From Bacteroidales bacterium UBA4070 (lineage in GTDB: Bacteria; Bacteroidota; Bacteroidia; Bacteroidales; VadinHA17): a stretch of DNA of 9,033 nucleotides. A program made the position numbers and the translations under genes. Shown here one piece after another: positions 1-7,073 of the stretch. The stretch lies in assembly GCA_002383485.1 (NCBI GenBank), contig DFYY01000044.1:1-9033 (forward strand), given 5' to 3'. A model generated the notes under the pieces. That model did no database searches and had not been told where the DNA came from. It was given only the letters and a program-made list of their open reading frames with translations. Position 1 is the stretch's first letter. Every line of letters starts with the position of its first letter.

Positions 1-75
1 ACTTGTTTTTATCTTAGAATACGAGCATTTTATCATCGTAGACGATTAAGAATTGTAACAGACGGACGAGTACCT

Positions 76-780
76 CTACTCCTCAGTTTTCTCCCCCACC
101 ACCAGTTGAAACCCGCTGCCATGGATGTTTTTGAGGACAATCTGCGGATCATCGGCAAGATATTTCCTGAGTTTGGTCATGTAGACATCCATGCTCCGTG
201 CCGTAAAATAATCATCTGTTCCCCATATCTTCTTCAACGCCGCCTCTCGGCTCACCAGTGCATTGGGTGAGAGTGCAAGCATCTCCAGCAACTGCCCCTC
301 CTTGGGAGAGAGCTGTCTTTCCTGGTCATTCAGAATAAGGTTACGCAACTTTGAGTTGAATATATATTTACCGATCTCATAGATGTCCCGTGTCCCCTCT
401 TGAATATCCCTCCTGGCAATGATTGCTTTAATCTTGAGGAGCAGTATGTCAGTGTCAAACGGCTTCGTGATATAATCGTCGGCACCCACGCCATAACCTC
501 GTAAAAGGTCCTCCTTCAGCTTCTTTGCCGTAAGGAAAATGATTGGTATCACCGAGTTCATGACCCGTATTTCCGAGGCAATGGTGAAACCGTCAACATG
601 CGGGAGCATCACGTCAAGGATGCACAGGTCATACACTCCTTTGCGGAATGTCTCCAGTGCAACCTTTCCGTCATCCACGAGCTCCACCTCGAAATCATTT
701 ATCTCAAGGTATGATTTGAGGACCGAGCCGAAGCTTACGTCATCCTCTACCAGAAAAATCCTTGCGCTCTTCTTGCTCAT
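76..780 (-). CDS. OmpR/PhoB-family response regulator
   Basis: This 234-residue cytoplasmic transcription regulator is the phosphorylation-controlled partner of the histidine kinase just upstream. Residues 1-120 form a receiver domain: acidic pocket E12-D13-D14, phosphoacceptor D56 in the run LCILDVMLP, T84 in FLTAK, and K106 in ITKPFD. Residues 145-230 form a winged-helix DNA-binding domain (LSPKEGQLLEML, then RSMDVYMTKLRKYL and the wing IHGSGFQLV). The length is normal for the family and all signalling residues are present, so it should be functional. The start overlaps the kinase stop as ATGA (777-780), which indicates one operon and translational coupling. The overall type resembles RprY-like regulators of Bacteroidetes, but the exact orthologue cannot be assigned by eye. 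Its likely binding site is the phased TTTAAC array at 2366-2403 (inference). No clear terminator is visible in the 75 bases downstream. Confidence 0.95.
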   Translation of the reverse strand: MSKKSARIFLVEDDVSFGSVLKSYLEINDFEVELVDDGKVALETFRKGVYDLCILDVMLPHVDGFTIASEIRVMNSVIPIIFLTAKKLKEDLLRGYGVGADDYITKPFDTDILLLKIKAIIARRDIQEGTRDIYEIGKYIFNSKLRNLILNDQERQLSPKEGQLLEMLALSPNALVSREAALKKIWGTDDYFTARSMDVYMTKLRKYLADDPQIVLKNIHGSGFQLVVGEKTEE

Positions 781-2327
781 GCCCTTGATTCGTTCTTGTA
801 TGGTAAAAATACTGTAAAAATACTTCCCTTGCCTGGTTCGCTCTCAACTGTCACGGTACCGCCGTGTGCATCGGTGATTGCCTTCACATAGTTCAGCCCA
901 AGGCCGAATCCCTTGACATTATGAACATTACCGGTGGTCTCCCTGTAAAATCGTTCAAAGACACGGTTCTGCACTGACTTGCTCATCCCGATGCCTTTGT
1001 CAGCCACCTCGAGAAAAAGTCCGCTGCCGTTGCTTCGCGTCGTGACTGTAATCTGCGGCGCACCCTCGGAATATTTGTTCGCATTGTCAAGCAGGTTATG
1101 GACCAGGTTGCGCAGATGCTCACCATCACCGGTGATTATGCTCCTTTCAGCCTCCAGCTGCCGGTTTATCACGCCTCCCCTGTCCGTTACCTGTATACCT
1201 ATTGTATCAATAGCCTGGCTGATAACCTCATGCAAATCGGTCTCTGCAAAGGAAAAATCCATCTCGTGCTTGTCCAGGGTGGCTATCTGAAGTATGCTCT
1301 CCACCTGCCTGTTCATGCGCGAATTCTCCTTTTTGATCATCCCTATGAAGTGTCGCACTTTCTCCTCATCAGAGATAACCCGGTTGTTGGAAATGGTGTC
1401 CGCAGCAAGGGATATGGTCGCAATGGGCGTTTTAAACTCATGGGTCATGTTGTTGATGAAGTCGGCCTGCATCTCTGACGTTTTCTTCTGTCTGATGATG
1501 AACCAGAGACTCAGGGCGAAGGTTGCCAGGATTATCAGGAGAAACAACCCGAAACCGCCCAGCATGAGCCCCATCGTACCCAGGACGTAATTTGTTTTTC
1601 GGGGGAAAACAACCGAGAGAGTCTCTCCCTTCCAGAGCAGACCCTGTGCAAAGAGACTGACCTTGTAGGGACTGTCCATGAACTCCTTCTTTCTGACTTT
1701 GGAATAGACCCCGTCAATGATTGAATCACCCCTTATCAGCGCGAACTCAAAGGGAGTGTCAATACCTGAGGCTGTAAGTTCGCCCTTCAGGGTATGGAGC
1801 AGTTCCTCCTTGTTGACCGCACGGTTTCTCTCCCAGACAAACATCTCGGATACGAGCTGATTGCTCATCGTCTGGAACTCGGCAGCCTGCTGCTGTATCC
1901 AGTGCATGTACTCTTCCGATCCGACGACAATGCTGTTGCCCATCCTGTTGTGGGCTTCTTCCCGTGTCACCTTCATCCTGACAGGCGGACTGTCATTGGT
2001 TGAGACAATTATTTCAACAGAATCAGTATCAGAGGTGACACTGCTCTGAATGCTGAAGCTTTCCGTCTCAATTCCTGGTTTTGCTGACCGCTGTATAGCC
2101 TGTGGCAGGGCTGAATAGCCCCTTATGAACATCTCATTGAGGAAGTTCATCCTGCGATTGGTCTCCATGGAATGAGCAGTGTTTCGCAGGCTGTTGATAA
2201 CAAAGAAATCGAACTGCTCGTTCTGAGACTTTACAGAATTGCTTATCCAGGTCACCTGAACCCAGACAATAGCCAGGATGGAAACCACCATCAAAACAAT
2301 AAGTCCCTTGAACTTCCGCCTGTTCAT
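777..2327 (-). CDS. Membrane sensor histidine kinase (HAMP-less, HisKA/HATPase_c)
   Basis: This 516-residue inner-membrane kinase should autophosphorylate on histidine and pass the phosphate to the regulator encoded immediately downstream. An N-terminal membrane helix (about 8-28) and a second helix (about 248-278) enclose a periplasmic sensor region of about 220 residues that matches no domain I recognise. The cytoplasmic part follows TM2 directly, with no HAMP domain visible. It contains the H-box NNMTHEFKTP with H296, the N-box NLLDNANKYS (N415), the G1 box DKGIGM (443-448), the F-box VFERFYRE and the G2 box GFGLGL (473-478). All catalytic motifs are intact. The start MNRRK lies just before TM1, and the next Met (residue 13) is already inside the helix, so the start is secure. 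A -7-like octamer on this strand (2332-2339) sits only 4 bp upstream of the ATG, which would imply a nearly leaderless mRNA. The general layout is like RprX-type kinases, but the ligand is unknown. Confidence 0.95.
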   Translation of the reverse strand: MNRRKFKGLIVLMVVSILAIVWVQVTWISNSVKSQNEQFDFFVINSLRNTAHSMETNRRMNFLNEMFIRGYSALPQAIQRSAKPGIETESFSIQSSVTSDTDSVEIIVSTNDSPPVRMKVTREEAHNRMGNSIVVGSEEYMHWIQQQAAEFQTMSNQLVSEMFVWERNRAVNKEELLHTLKGELTASGIDTPFEFALIRGDSIIDGVYSKVRKKEFMDSPYKVSLFAQGLLWKGETLSVVFPRKTNYVLGTMGLMLGGFGLFLLIILATFALSLWFIIRQKKTSEMQADFINNMTHEFKTPIATISLAADTISNNRVISDEEKVRHFIGMIKKENSRMNRQVESILQIATLDKHEMDFSFAETDLHEVISQAIDTIGIQVTDRGGVINRQLEAERSIITGDGEHLRNLVHNLLDNANKYSEGAPQITVTTRSNGSGLFLEVADKGIGMSKSVQNRVFERFYRETTGNVHNVKGFGLGLNYVKAITDAHGGTVTVESEPGKGSIFTVFLPYKNESRA

Positions 2328-2331
2328 GGCG

Positions 2332-2339
2332 CAAAAATA
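2332..2339 (-). promoter_or_regulatory. Putative -7 element of the kinase-regulator operon
   Basis: Read on the minus strand, these bases are TATTTTTG, a full match to the Bacteroidota -7 consensus TAnnTTTG. A TTTT lies 18 bp further upstream as a rough -33 element. The ATG follows after 4 bases, so transcription would begin at or very near the start codon. AT-rich sequence makes chance matches easy, so this rests on position and on the identical octamer facing the other way at 2425. Confidence 0.4.
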
Positions 2340-2365
2340 TACATATAAATAATGTCGAAAACCGT

Positions 2366-2403
2366 TTTAACTTTTTGTTAACCAGATTTAACCTCACTTT
2401 AAC
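2366..2403 (+). promoter_or_regulatory. Phased TTTAAC direct-repeat array (probable response-regulator operator)
   Basis: Four hexamers lie in the same orientation: TTTAAC at 2366, GTTAAC at 2377, TTTAAC at 2387 and TTTAAC at 2398, with start-to-start distances of 11, 10 and 11 bp. This is one DNA turn per repeat, so all sites face the same side of the helix. OmpR/PhoB-family regulators bind such tandem half-sites, and Bacillus PhoP uses similar TTAACA-type boxes. The last copy sits where the -33 region of the rightward promoter would be, a spot from which a bound regulator could replace a missing -33 element. Assignment to the adjacent regulator is inference. Confidence 0.6.
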
Positions 2404-2424
2404 CCCGGCCCGGACTTTATGGAT

Positions 2425-2432
2425 TATTTTTG
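2425..2432 (+). promoter_or_regulatory. Putative -7 element for the secreted-protein gene
   Basis: The octamer TATTTTTG fully matches TAnnTTTG. No TTTG is found at the expected -33 spacing, where the last TTTAAC repeat lies instead, which suggests an activator-dependent promoter. Transcription from here would start at about 2439 and leave a leader of about 25 nt before the ATG at 2464. That argues against translation from the in-frame upstream ATG at 2419. Confidence 0.45.
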
Positions 2433-2463
2433 TAAGGTCAACAGGCTCGAAAAAGAAAAGAAG

Positions 2464-2925
2464 ATGAAAAAATGGTTCATAATAACAGCAGTATCGGTGG
2501 CCTTGCTTATGGTTGCCACAGTTGCCTCCGCGCAGGAGACGAAGAAAGTAGAAAAAAAGGTAGTCATTGTGACGGTTGAAGAGGACGGAGCCACAAGGGA
2601 TACGACAATCATAGAAGGTGACACTCTTCTTTTCGAAGGCGGAGACCTGATTATTGACACGAAAGAAGGAAAAAGAATCATCCGTAAGCCGGGTGATGGC
2701 AGCAGGATGGTATGGGCCGGCACCCCGGGCACTATTCCGGGCCGTATGGCAGCACCGGGAGTATTTCCGGGAAGGACCATGAACATGATGCAGGAAGAGA
2801 AGGAGGGCGTTACGTACCACATCTCAGTTGACGGCGTGGTAGTTAATATCAGGGCGCCAAAGGAAAAAACACAGGAGGCAGACCAGATCCTCAATGAGGT
2901 CAAAAAGATACTGATGAAGAAATAA
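2464..2925 (+). CDS. Small secreted protein of unknown function, divergent from the two-component system
   Basis: The product is 153 residues. I do not recognise the family. Residues 1-23 form a clear signal peptide (MKKW, then a hydrophobic core, then VASA before Gln24), so the mature protein of about 130 residues should be periplasmic or secreted. It has no lipobox cysteine; indeed no Cys is present. The mature part begins with a Lys/Glu/Val-rich stretch, continues with short strand-like segments (TTIIEGDTLLFEGGDLIID), has a Gly/Pro/Met-rich middle (about 85-108, repeated PG dipeptides) and ends in a charged helix (KTQEADQILNEVKKILMKK). I chose the ATG at 2464 because the signal peptide starts there, the purine-rich GAAAAGAAG precedes it, and the putative promoter lies downstream of the alternative ATG at 2419. 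It is transcribed away from the kinase operon across a probable shared operator, so it may be a target or feedback partner of that system (inference). Confidence 0.85.
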   Translation: MKKWFIITAVSVALLMVATVASAQETKKVEKKVVIVTVEEDGATRDTTIIEGDTLLFEGGDLIIDTKEGKRIIRKPGDGSRMVWAGTPGTIPGRMAAPGVFPGRTMNMMQEEKEGVTYHISVDGVVVNIRAPKEKTQEADQILNEVKKILMKK

Positions 2926-2940
2926 AAGCAATAGTTTCTC

Positions 2941-2960
2941 ACACTCCCGCCCGGGAGTGT
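2941..2960 (+). other. Short perfect inverted repeat downstream of the secreted-protein gene
   Basis: ACACTCCC and GGGAGTGT flank a four-base GCCC centre, giving an 8-bp stem, or 9 bp with a 2-base loop. It starts 15 bp after the stop codon. No T-run follows, so it is not by itself an intrinsic terminator. It may protect the mRNA 3' end or assist the terminator about 45 bp further on. Confidence 0.4.
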
Positions 2961-3004
2961 TACACCGGAAGGTGGTCGATTTAGGTTAGTTTTGGGTTAG
3001 GTTG

Positions 3005-3040
3005 AGAAGAGGCACGGCAGAGGTGCCTCTTCTTTTTTTT
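3005..3040 (+). terminator. Rho-independent terminator after the secreted-protein gene
   Basis: AGAAGAGGCAC (3005-3015) pairs perfectly with GTGCCTCTTCT (3023-3033) across a 7-base loop, and eight T residues (3033-3040) follow. The T-tract is on the plus-strand side, so it ends the gene at 2464-2925. It lies 13 bp from the stop of the converging pseudouridine synthase gene. On the minus strand the hairpin has no T-run after it. Confidence 0.9.
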
Positions 3041-3052
3041 CAGCCAGTGTGC

Positions 3053-3739
3053 TCACACGTTTGCAAAAAGCTTCCATATCCGGTCGTCAGGCAGTGGTGC
3101 CACAACTGATATCTCTTCGTTCTTTACCGGGTGCATAAATGTGACCTTCCGTGAATGGAGCGATATACCGCCTCCCTCGTTGGACCGAGGAGCGCCGTAT
3201 TTAAGGTCGCCCTTGATCGGACATTTTGCAGCTGCCAGCTGCGCCCTTATCTGGTGATGCCTGCCGGTCTGGAGATCAACCTCCAGGAGGTAATACTTCT
3301 CGGAACGTGCCAGCACAACATAGGAGAGTTCTGCCAGTTTCGATCCTTTCACTTCCTTGTCATAAACATACGACTTGTTTTGCTGCTCGTTCTTCTTGAG
3401 CCAGTTGCTTAACACACCCTCTTCAGCGGGCGGACGGTCGGTGACGATTGCCCAGTAGGTCTTTTTAACTTCGCGGGTGCGAAAGAGCTCACTCAGGCGT
3501 GAGAGTGCCTTGGAGGTGCGGGCATAGACCACGCAACCGCTGACGGGCCTGTCAAGCCGGTGAACCACACCAAGGAATACATCGCCGGGTTTCTTATATT
3601 TCTCCTTTATGTACGCTCTGACAATATTGTCCAGCGATTCATCCCCCGTGCCGTCGCCCTGCACCAGATCCGAAGAACGCTTGTTGACAATAATAATATG
3701 ATTGTCCTCGTACAGTATTTCCGGGTTCCCGTTTTGCAT
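3053..3739 (-). CDS. RluA-family pseudouridine synthase
   Basis: This cytoplasmic enzyme of 228 residues isomerises uridine to pseudouridine in structured RNA. The catalytic motif HRLDRPVSG is clear, with the invariant Asp at about residue 63. Other family landmarks are the N-terminal ILYEDNHIIIVNKRSS, the KTYWAIV strand, the LLEVDLQTGRHHQIRAQLA block and a final HSRKVTFMHPV. No S4 domain precedes the catalytic core, so this is the short form of the family. The rRNA or tRNA target cannot be read from sequence. A GTG lies one codon before the ATG at 3739; I prefer the ATG, which follows the purine-rich run AAGAAGAAG. The gene lies downstream of panB on the same strand, across a 117-bp gap filled by heptamer repeats and an A/T-rich tract; co-transcription with panB is plausible. 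Confidence 0.92.
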   Translation of the reverse strand: MQNGNPEILYEDNHIIIVNKRSSDLVQGDGTGDESLDNIVRAYIKEKYKKPGDVFLGVVHRLDRPVSGCVVYARTSKALSRLSELFRTREVKKTYWAIVTDRPPAEEGVLSNWLKKNEQQNKSYVYDKEVKGSKLAELSYVVLARSEKYYLLEVDLQTGRHHQIRAQLAAAKCPIKGDLKYGAPRSNEGGGISLHSRKVTFMHPVKNEEISVVAPLPDDRIWKLFANV

Positions 3740-3788
3740 CACTTACTTCTTCTTCTTTGATTTTTTCTATTTTCCAATCCTCAGGACC

Positions 3789-3854
3789 CGCAAATCGCAA
3801 TTCCCAATTCCCCTTTTTTCGCAATTCGCAAATCGCAACTCGCAACTCGCAAAT
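3789..3854. repeat. Intergenic array of degenerate 7-bp repeats
   Basis: Plus-strand units run CGCAAAT, CGCAATT, CCCAATT, then a 10-base spacer CCCCTTTTTT, then CGCAATT, CGCAAAT, CGCAACT, CGCAACT, CGCAAAT. Eight heptamers share the pattern CGCAAnT with variation at positions 6 and occasionally 2. The array ends 2 bp before the panB stop codon and fills most of the gap to the pseudouridine synthase gene. Similar degenerate GCGAATT-like arrays occur between genes in various Bacteroidetes genomes (from memory, not checked). Translations across it give only repetitive artefact peptides. Confidence 0.75.
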
Positions 3855-3856
3855 CC

Positions 3857-4672
3857 CTAATACTGTTCCTTCTCGTTCGGAAAATCGCCTGACCTGACGT
3901 CCGCTATATAATGATGCACTGCACCTTTTATCTCATCATAGAGGTTATGGTATCTCCTCAGAAACCGGGGAGAGAACTCCTGGTTGATGCCAAGCATGTC
4001 ATGCAGCACCAGCACCTGACCGTCAACCTGCGATCCGGCGCCAATACCTATCACCGGCACCTTCACCGACTCGGCCACCTCTCCTGCCAGTGCAGCAGGT
4101 ATCTTCTCCAGAACGATGGCGAAGACCCCGGCCTTCTCAATTATTTTTGCATCCTCCTTGAGTTTTCTCGCTTCGTCCTCATCGCGTGCACGAACCACGT
4201 AGGTGCCGAACTTATGAATAGACTGGGGCGTCAGTCCCAGGTGACCCATAACGGGAATTCCGGCAGACAGGATACGCTCAATGGATTCTACAATCTCCCT
4301 GCCGCCTTCCAGCTTCACTGCACTGGCGCCGGTCTCCTTCATTATCCGGATTGCTGATGCAAGAGCCTCGGTTGAGTTGCCCTGGTAGGTACCAAAGGGC
4401 ATATCTACAACTACCAGCGCCCTCTTTACACCCCTTACCACCGAGGCAGCATGGTAGATCATATTGTCAAGAGTGATTGGCAGAGTGGTGTCAAATCCTG
4501 CCATCACGTTCGATGCCGAATCCCCCACAAGTATTATATCAATTCCGGCTTCGTCAAGAATCCTGGCCATTGAATAATCATATCCCGTAAGCATCGATAT
4601 CTTTTCACCTTTAAGCTTCATCTCGTAAAGCACATGGGTGGTAACCAGTTTTACCGTCTTCTGTACTGACAT
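3857..4672 (-). CDS. panB: 3-methyl-2-oxobutanoate hydroxymethyltransferase
   Basis: The enzyme transfers a hydroxymethyl group from 5,10-methylenetetrahydrofolate to alpha-ketoisovalerate to give ketopantoate, the first committed step of pantothenate and coenzyme A synthesis, in the cytoplasm. The 271 residues are close to the usual length. Family motifs are all present: LTGYDYSMARILDEAGID near the start, the metal ligands D51 (LVGDSASNV) and D90 (VVDMPFGTYQ), the substrate-binding K120 and E122 (AVKLEGG), HLGLTPQS, catalytic E189 (LEKIPAALA) and GIGAG. The motif pattern is decisive, so the assignment is firm. It is divergent from dnaK across 234 bp. The start MSVQKTVK aligns with the usual N-terminus of the family. 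Confidence 0.97.
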   Translation of the reverse strand: MSVQKTVKLVTTHVLYEMKLKGEKISMLTGYDYSMARILDEAGIDIILVGDSASNVMAGFDTTLPITLDNMIYHAASVVRGVKRALVVVDMPFGTYQGNSTEALASAIRIMKETGASAVKLEGGREIVESIERILSAGIPVMGHLGLTPQSIHKFGTYVVRARDEDEARKLKEDAKIIEKAGVFAIVLEKIPAALAGEVAESVKVPVIGIGAGSQVDGQVLVLHDMLGINQEFSPRFLRRYHNLYDEIKGAVHHYIADVRSGDFPNEKEQY

Positions 4673-4906
4673 CTTAGTGCAATTTATTGTCTTCGTAAAG
4701 CTACGAAATAAGAATGTGGATTACCATCATGGCAAATTCTTTTGACCGTACCTGCCGTTTTGTCATAATCCCAAAAAAGATTTCCGGCGGCCATTCAGCC
4801 ATACCATGACATAATTTCATAATAATGACCGGCAGGGCTCTGTGGCACAAACATTGTCACCGTGGAGAGTATCAGAAAAGTATTTAAAGCATAAATAAGA
4901 ATAAAA
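4673..4906. promoter_or_regulatory. Divergent panB-dnaK intergenic region
   Basis: The 234 bp must carry the promoters of both genes. I find no full TAnnTTTG match for dnaK and no CIRCE-type heat-shock operator (TTAGCACTC-N9-GAGTGCTAA). On the panB side an inverted repeat TTCGTA-AAGC-TACGAA (4692-4707) lies 20 bp before the ATG and overlaps a TAGCTTTA on the minus strand that resembles a -7 element, without a -33 partner at normal spacing. The dnaK start is preceded by an A-rich stretch with no strong ribosome binding site. Confidence 0.5.
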
Positions 4907-6832
4907 ATGGGAAAAATTATCGGTATTGACCTGGGAACCACCAACTCATGCGTTTCAGTGATGGAAGGCAATGAGCCCGTGGTCATCCCCAACAGTGAAG
5001 GCAAGCGCACCACCCCCTCGGTGGTTGCATTTCTTGAGAACGGCGAACGCAAGGTAGGTGACCCCGCCAAGAGGCAGGCCATCACCAACCCTACCAAGAC
5101 CGTTTCATCGATCAAACGCTTCATGGGCAGACAATTTGACGAGGTGACAAACGAGATGAAGAAACTGACCTATCAGATCATCCGTGGTGACAACAACACC
5201 CCCAGGGTGAAGATCGATGACCGCAACTACTCTCCCCAGGAGATCTCAGCCATCGTGCTTCAGAAGATGAAGAAGACCGCTGAGGACTACCTCGGCCAGG
5301 AAGTCACTGAAGCAGTCATTACCGTTCCGGCATACTTCAACGATTCACAGCGCCAGGCCACCAAGGAGGCAGGCGAGATTGCAGGACTCAAGGTCAAGCG
5401 TATAATCAATGAGCCCACCGCAGCATCATTGGCTTACGGCCTCGACAAGAAGGCACACGATCTCAAGATCGCTGTCTTTGACCTCGGCGGAGGAACATTC
5501 GACATATCCATTCTTGAACTGGGCGATGGCGTATTTGAGGTCAAGTCTACCAACGGCGACACCCACCTGGGCGGAGACGACTTTGACAATCTGGTCATCG
5601 ATTGGCTGGCAGACGAGTTCAACAAAGAGGAAGGCATCGACCTGCGCAAGGACCCGATGGCTCTCCAGAGACTGAAGGAAGCTGCCGAGAAGGCCAAGAT
5701 AGAGCTCTCCAGCACCACCAGCACAGAGATAAACCTCCCGTACATAATGCCGGTCAACGGTATTCCCAAGCACCTCGTCAAGACACTGACCCGCGCTCAG
5801 TTTGAGAAACTGACTGACAAACTCATCAATTCAGTTATCGGACCGTGCCAGAGGGCGCTTGATGACGCAGGCCTGAAGACCTCTGACATCGACGAGGTTC
5901 TGCTTGTTGGCGGATCAACACGTATACCGGCTATCCAGCAGATAGTTGAAAAATTCTTCGGACGCGTTCCTTCAAAGGGTGTCAACCCTGACGAGGTCGT
6001 GGCCGTCGGTGCTGCCATCCAGGGCGGTGTTCTCACCGGTGAGGTAAAAGACGTGCTTCTGCTTGATGTCACCCCCCTCTCTCTCGGTATCGAGACCATG
6101 GGAGGCGTGATGACAAGACTGATAGAATCGAACACAACTATCCCGACCCGCAAAACGGAAACATTCACCACGGCCAGCGACAGCCAGCCTTCGGTTGAGA
6201 TCCATGTGCTGCAGGGCGAAAGACCCATGGCACAGGGAAACAAGACAATCGGCCGCTTCCACCTCGACGGCATACCGCCGGCCCCGCGCGGCATACCGCA
6301 GATCGAAGTGACCTTCGACATCGACGCAAACGGAATACTTCACGTTTCGGCGAAGGACAAGGGTACTGGCAGGGAACAGAGGATCCGTATCGAAGCATCA
6401 TCAGGCCTGAGCGAAGACGAGATCCGCCGCATGCGCGACGAGGCGAAGGCCAACGAGGCAGCCGACAAGGCAGCCAGGGAAATGGTTGATAAGATCAATG
6501 CCGCTGACAGCATGATCTTCCAGACCGAGAAGCAGATGAAGGAGTATGGTGACAAGATCCCTGCAGACAAAAAGGGACGGATAGAGAATGCTCTCGGCCA
6601 GCTTCGCGAAGCTCACAAGAACAAGGATATTACTGGTATTGACCGTGCCCTTGCAGAGATCAACGCAGCATGGCAGGCAGCCTCCGAGGATATGTACAAG
6701 CAGGCCCAGGGAGGCCCCGGCCAGCAGGCAGGTCCTGATGCAGGCCCGCAGGCAGGTCCCACAGGCAGCCAGGCCGGAGGCAAGGGCGGCGACGAGCAGG
6801 TCACCGACGTCGACTTCGAGGAAGTCAAGTAA
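4907..6832 (+). CDS. dnaK: Molecular chaperone DnaK (Hsp70)
   Basis: This ATP-driven cytoplasmic chaperone binds and releases exposed hydrophobic peptides, working with DnaJ and GrpE. The 641 residues cover the full family. The nucleotide-binding domain (1-381) has the phosphate-1 loop GIDLGTTNS (6-14), catalytic K70, INEPTAASLAYG (167-178), FDLGGGTFD (191-199) and LLVGGSTRIPAIQ (332-344). The interdomain linker is VLLLDVTPLSLG (383-394), followed by the peptide-binding domain (to about 505) and a helical lid. The C-terminus is a disordered Gly/Gln/Ala/Pro tail (601-628) with three QAGP units, ending in the usual acidic DVDFEEVK. No grpE or dnaJ is adjacent. Codon use is GC-rich throughout, in contrast to everything downstream. 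An intrinsic terminator follows 22 bp after the stop codon. Nothing is truncated or unusual in the protein. Confidence 0.99.
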   Translation: MGKIIGIDLGTTNSCVSVMEGNEPVVIPNSEGKRTTPSVVAFLENGERKVGDPAKRQAITNPTKTVSSIKRFMGRQFDEVTNEMKKLTYQIIRGDNNTPRVKIDDRNYSPQEISAIVLQKMKKTAEDYLGQEVTEAVITVPAYFNDSQRQATKEAGEIAGLKVKRIINEPTAASLAYGLDKKAHDLKIAVFDLGGGTFDISILELGDGVFEVKSTNGDTHLGGDDFDNLVIDWLADEFNKEEGIDLRKDPMALQRLKEAAEKAKIELSSTTSTEINLPYIMPVNGIPKHLVKTLTRAQFEKLTDKLINSVIGPCQRALDDAGLKTSDIDEVLLVGGSTRIPAIQQIVEKFFGRVPSKGVNPDEVVAVGAAIQGGVLTGEVKDVLLLDVTPLSLGIETMGGVMTRLIESNTTIPTRKTETFTTASDSQPSVEIHVLQGERPMAQGNKTIGRFHLDGIPPAPRGIPQIEVTFDIDANGILHVSAKDKGTGREQRIRIEASSGLSEDEIRRMRDEAKANEAADKAAREMVDKINAADSMIFQTEKQMKEYGDKIPADKKGRIENALGQLREAHKNKDITGIDRALAEINAAWQAASEDMYKQAQGGPGQQAGPDAGPQAGPTGSQAGGKGGDEQVTDVDFEEVK

Positions 6833-6854
6833 ACACTATATATATCACCACCAG

Positions 6855-6889
6855 AAGCCGTGGCAGCGCAAGTTGCCACGGCTTTCTTT
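6855..6889 (+). terminator. Rho-independent terminator after dnaK
   Basis: AAGCCGTGGCA (6855-6865) pairs perfectly with TGCCACGGCTT (6874-6884) around an 8-base loop, and the tail TTTCTTT follows. Position and orientation fit termination of dnaK. Confidence 0.9.
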
Positions 6890-7073
6890 ATGTTATACCC
6901 AGCCTTACATTTCTGTAATGCGAAAATCAATCTAAAGACCTTTTCGTATGGCTACGCCCGACACACTGACCGGAAGACTATCTCTATACTATAATACCCC
7001 CCGAAAATGTTTGTCTTAACCCCCAAATAGATGGACACAATTTGAAAAACACGACTTGTCACTGGTCGACTAC
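6890..7073. other. Intergenic stretch without a recognisable gene
   Basis: No convincing open reading frame, RNA gene or promoter is seen between the dnaK terminator and the membrane-protein remnant. A run of six C (6997-7002) and a palindromic GTCGAC (7066-7071) are present without visible meaning. The base composition begins to fall toward AT here. Confidence 0.5.

Noticed and set aside
979..1478. Plus-strand open frames opposite the kinase gene
   Set aside because: They lie wholly within the well-supported kinase catalytic region and encode no recognisable protein.
2419..2463. Upstream in-frame ATG for the secreted protein
   Set aside because: It would put 15 charged or polar residues before a normal signal peptide and would start upstream of the likely -7 element.
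2134..2820. Long minus-strand open frame overlapping the kinase start and the secreted-protein gene (228 codons)
   Set aside because: It covers the kinase N-terminus in another frame, the divergent promoter region and the antisense of a signal-peptide gene; its protein looks like an out-of-frame reading with many His, Cys and Arg.
3639..3845. Minus-strand frame of 68 codons across the heptamer repeats
   Set aside because: Its first part merely translates the repeat array and the rest is the wrong frame of the pseudouridine synthase gene.
3789..3854. Heptamer array as a CRISPR
   Set aside because: The units are 7 bp and contiguous, without unique spacers of similar length and without cas genes.
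4673..4906. CIRCE/HrcA operator before dnaK
   Set aside because: No TTAGCACTC and GAGTGCTAA pair is present in the gap.
5434..6321. Antisense open frames within dnaK (115 and 174 codons)
   Set aside because: Such antisense frames are common in GC-rich dnaK genes because of codon bias; the proteins are Ser/Arg/Pro-rich and show no domain.
7031..7040. GGACAC at 7033 as a further end of the outer element
   Set aside because: Only about seven bases match the GTGTCCA core, the orientation points away from the element, and no partner end is visible.
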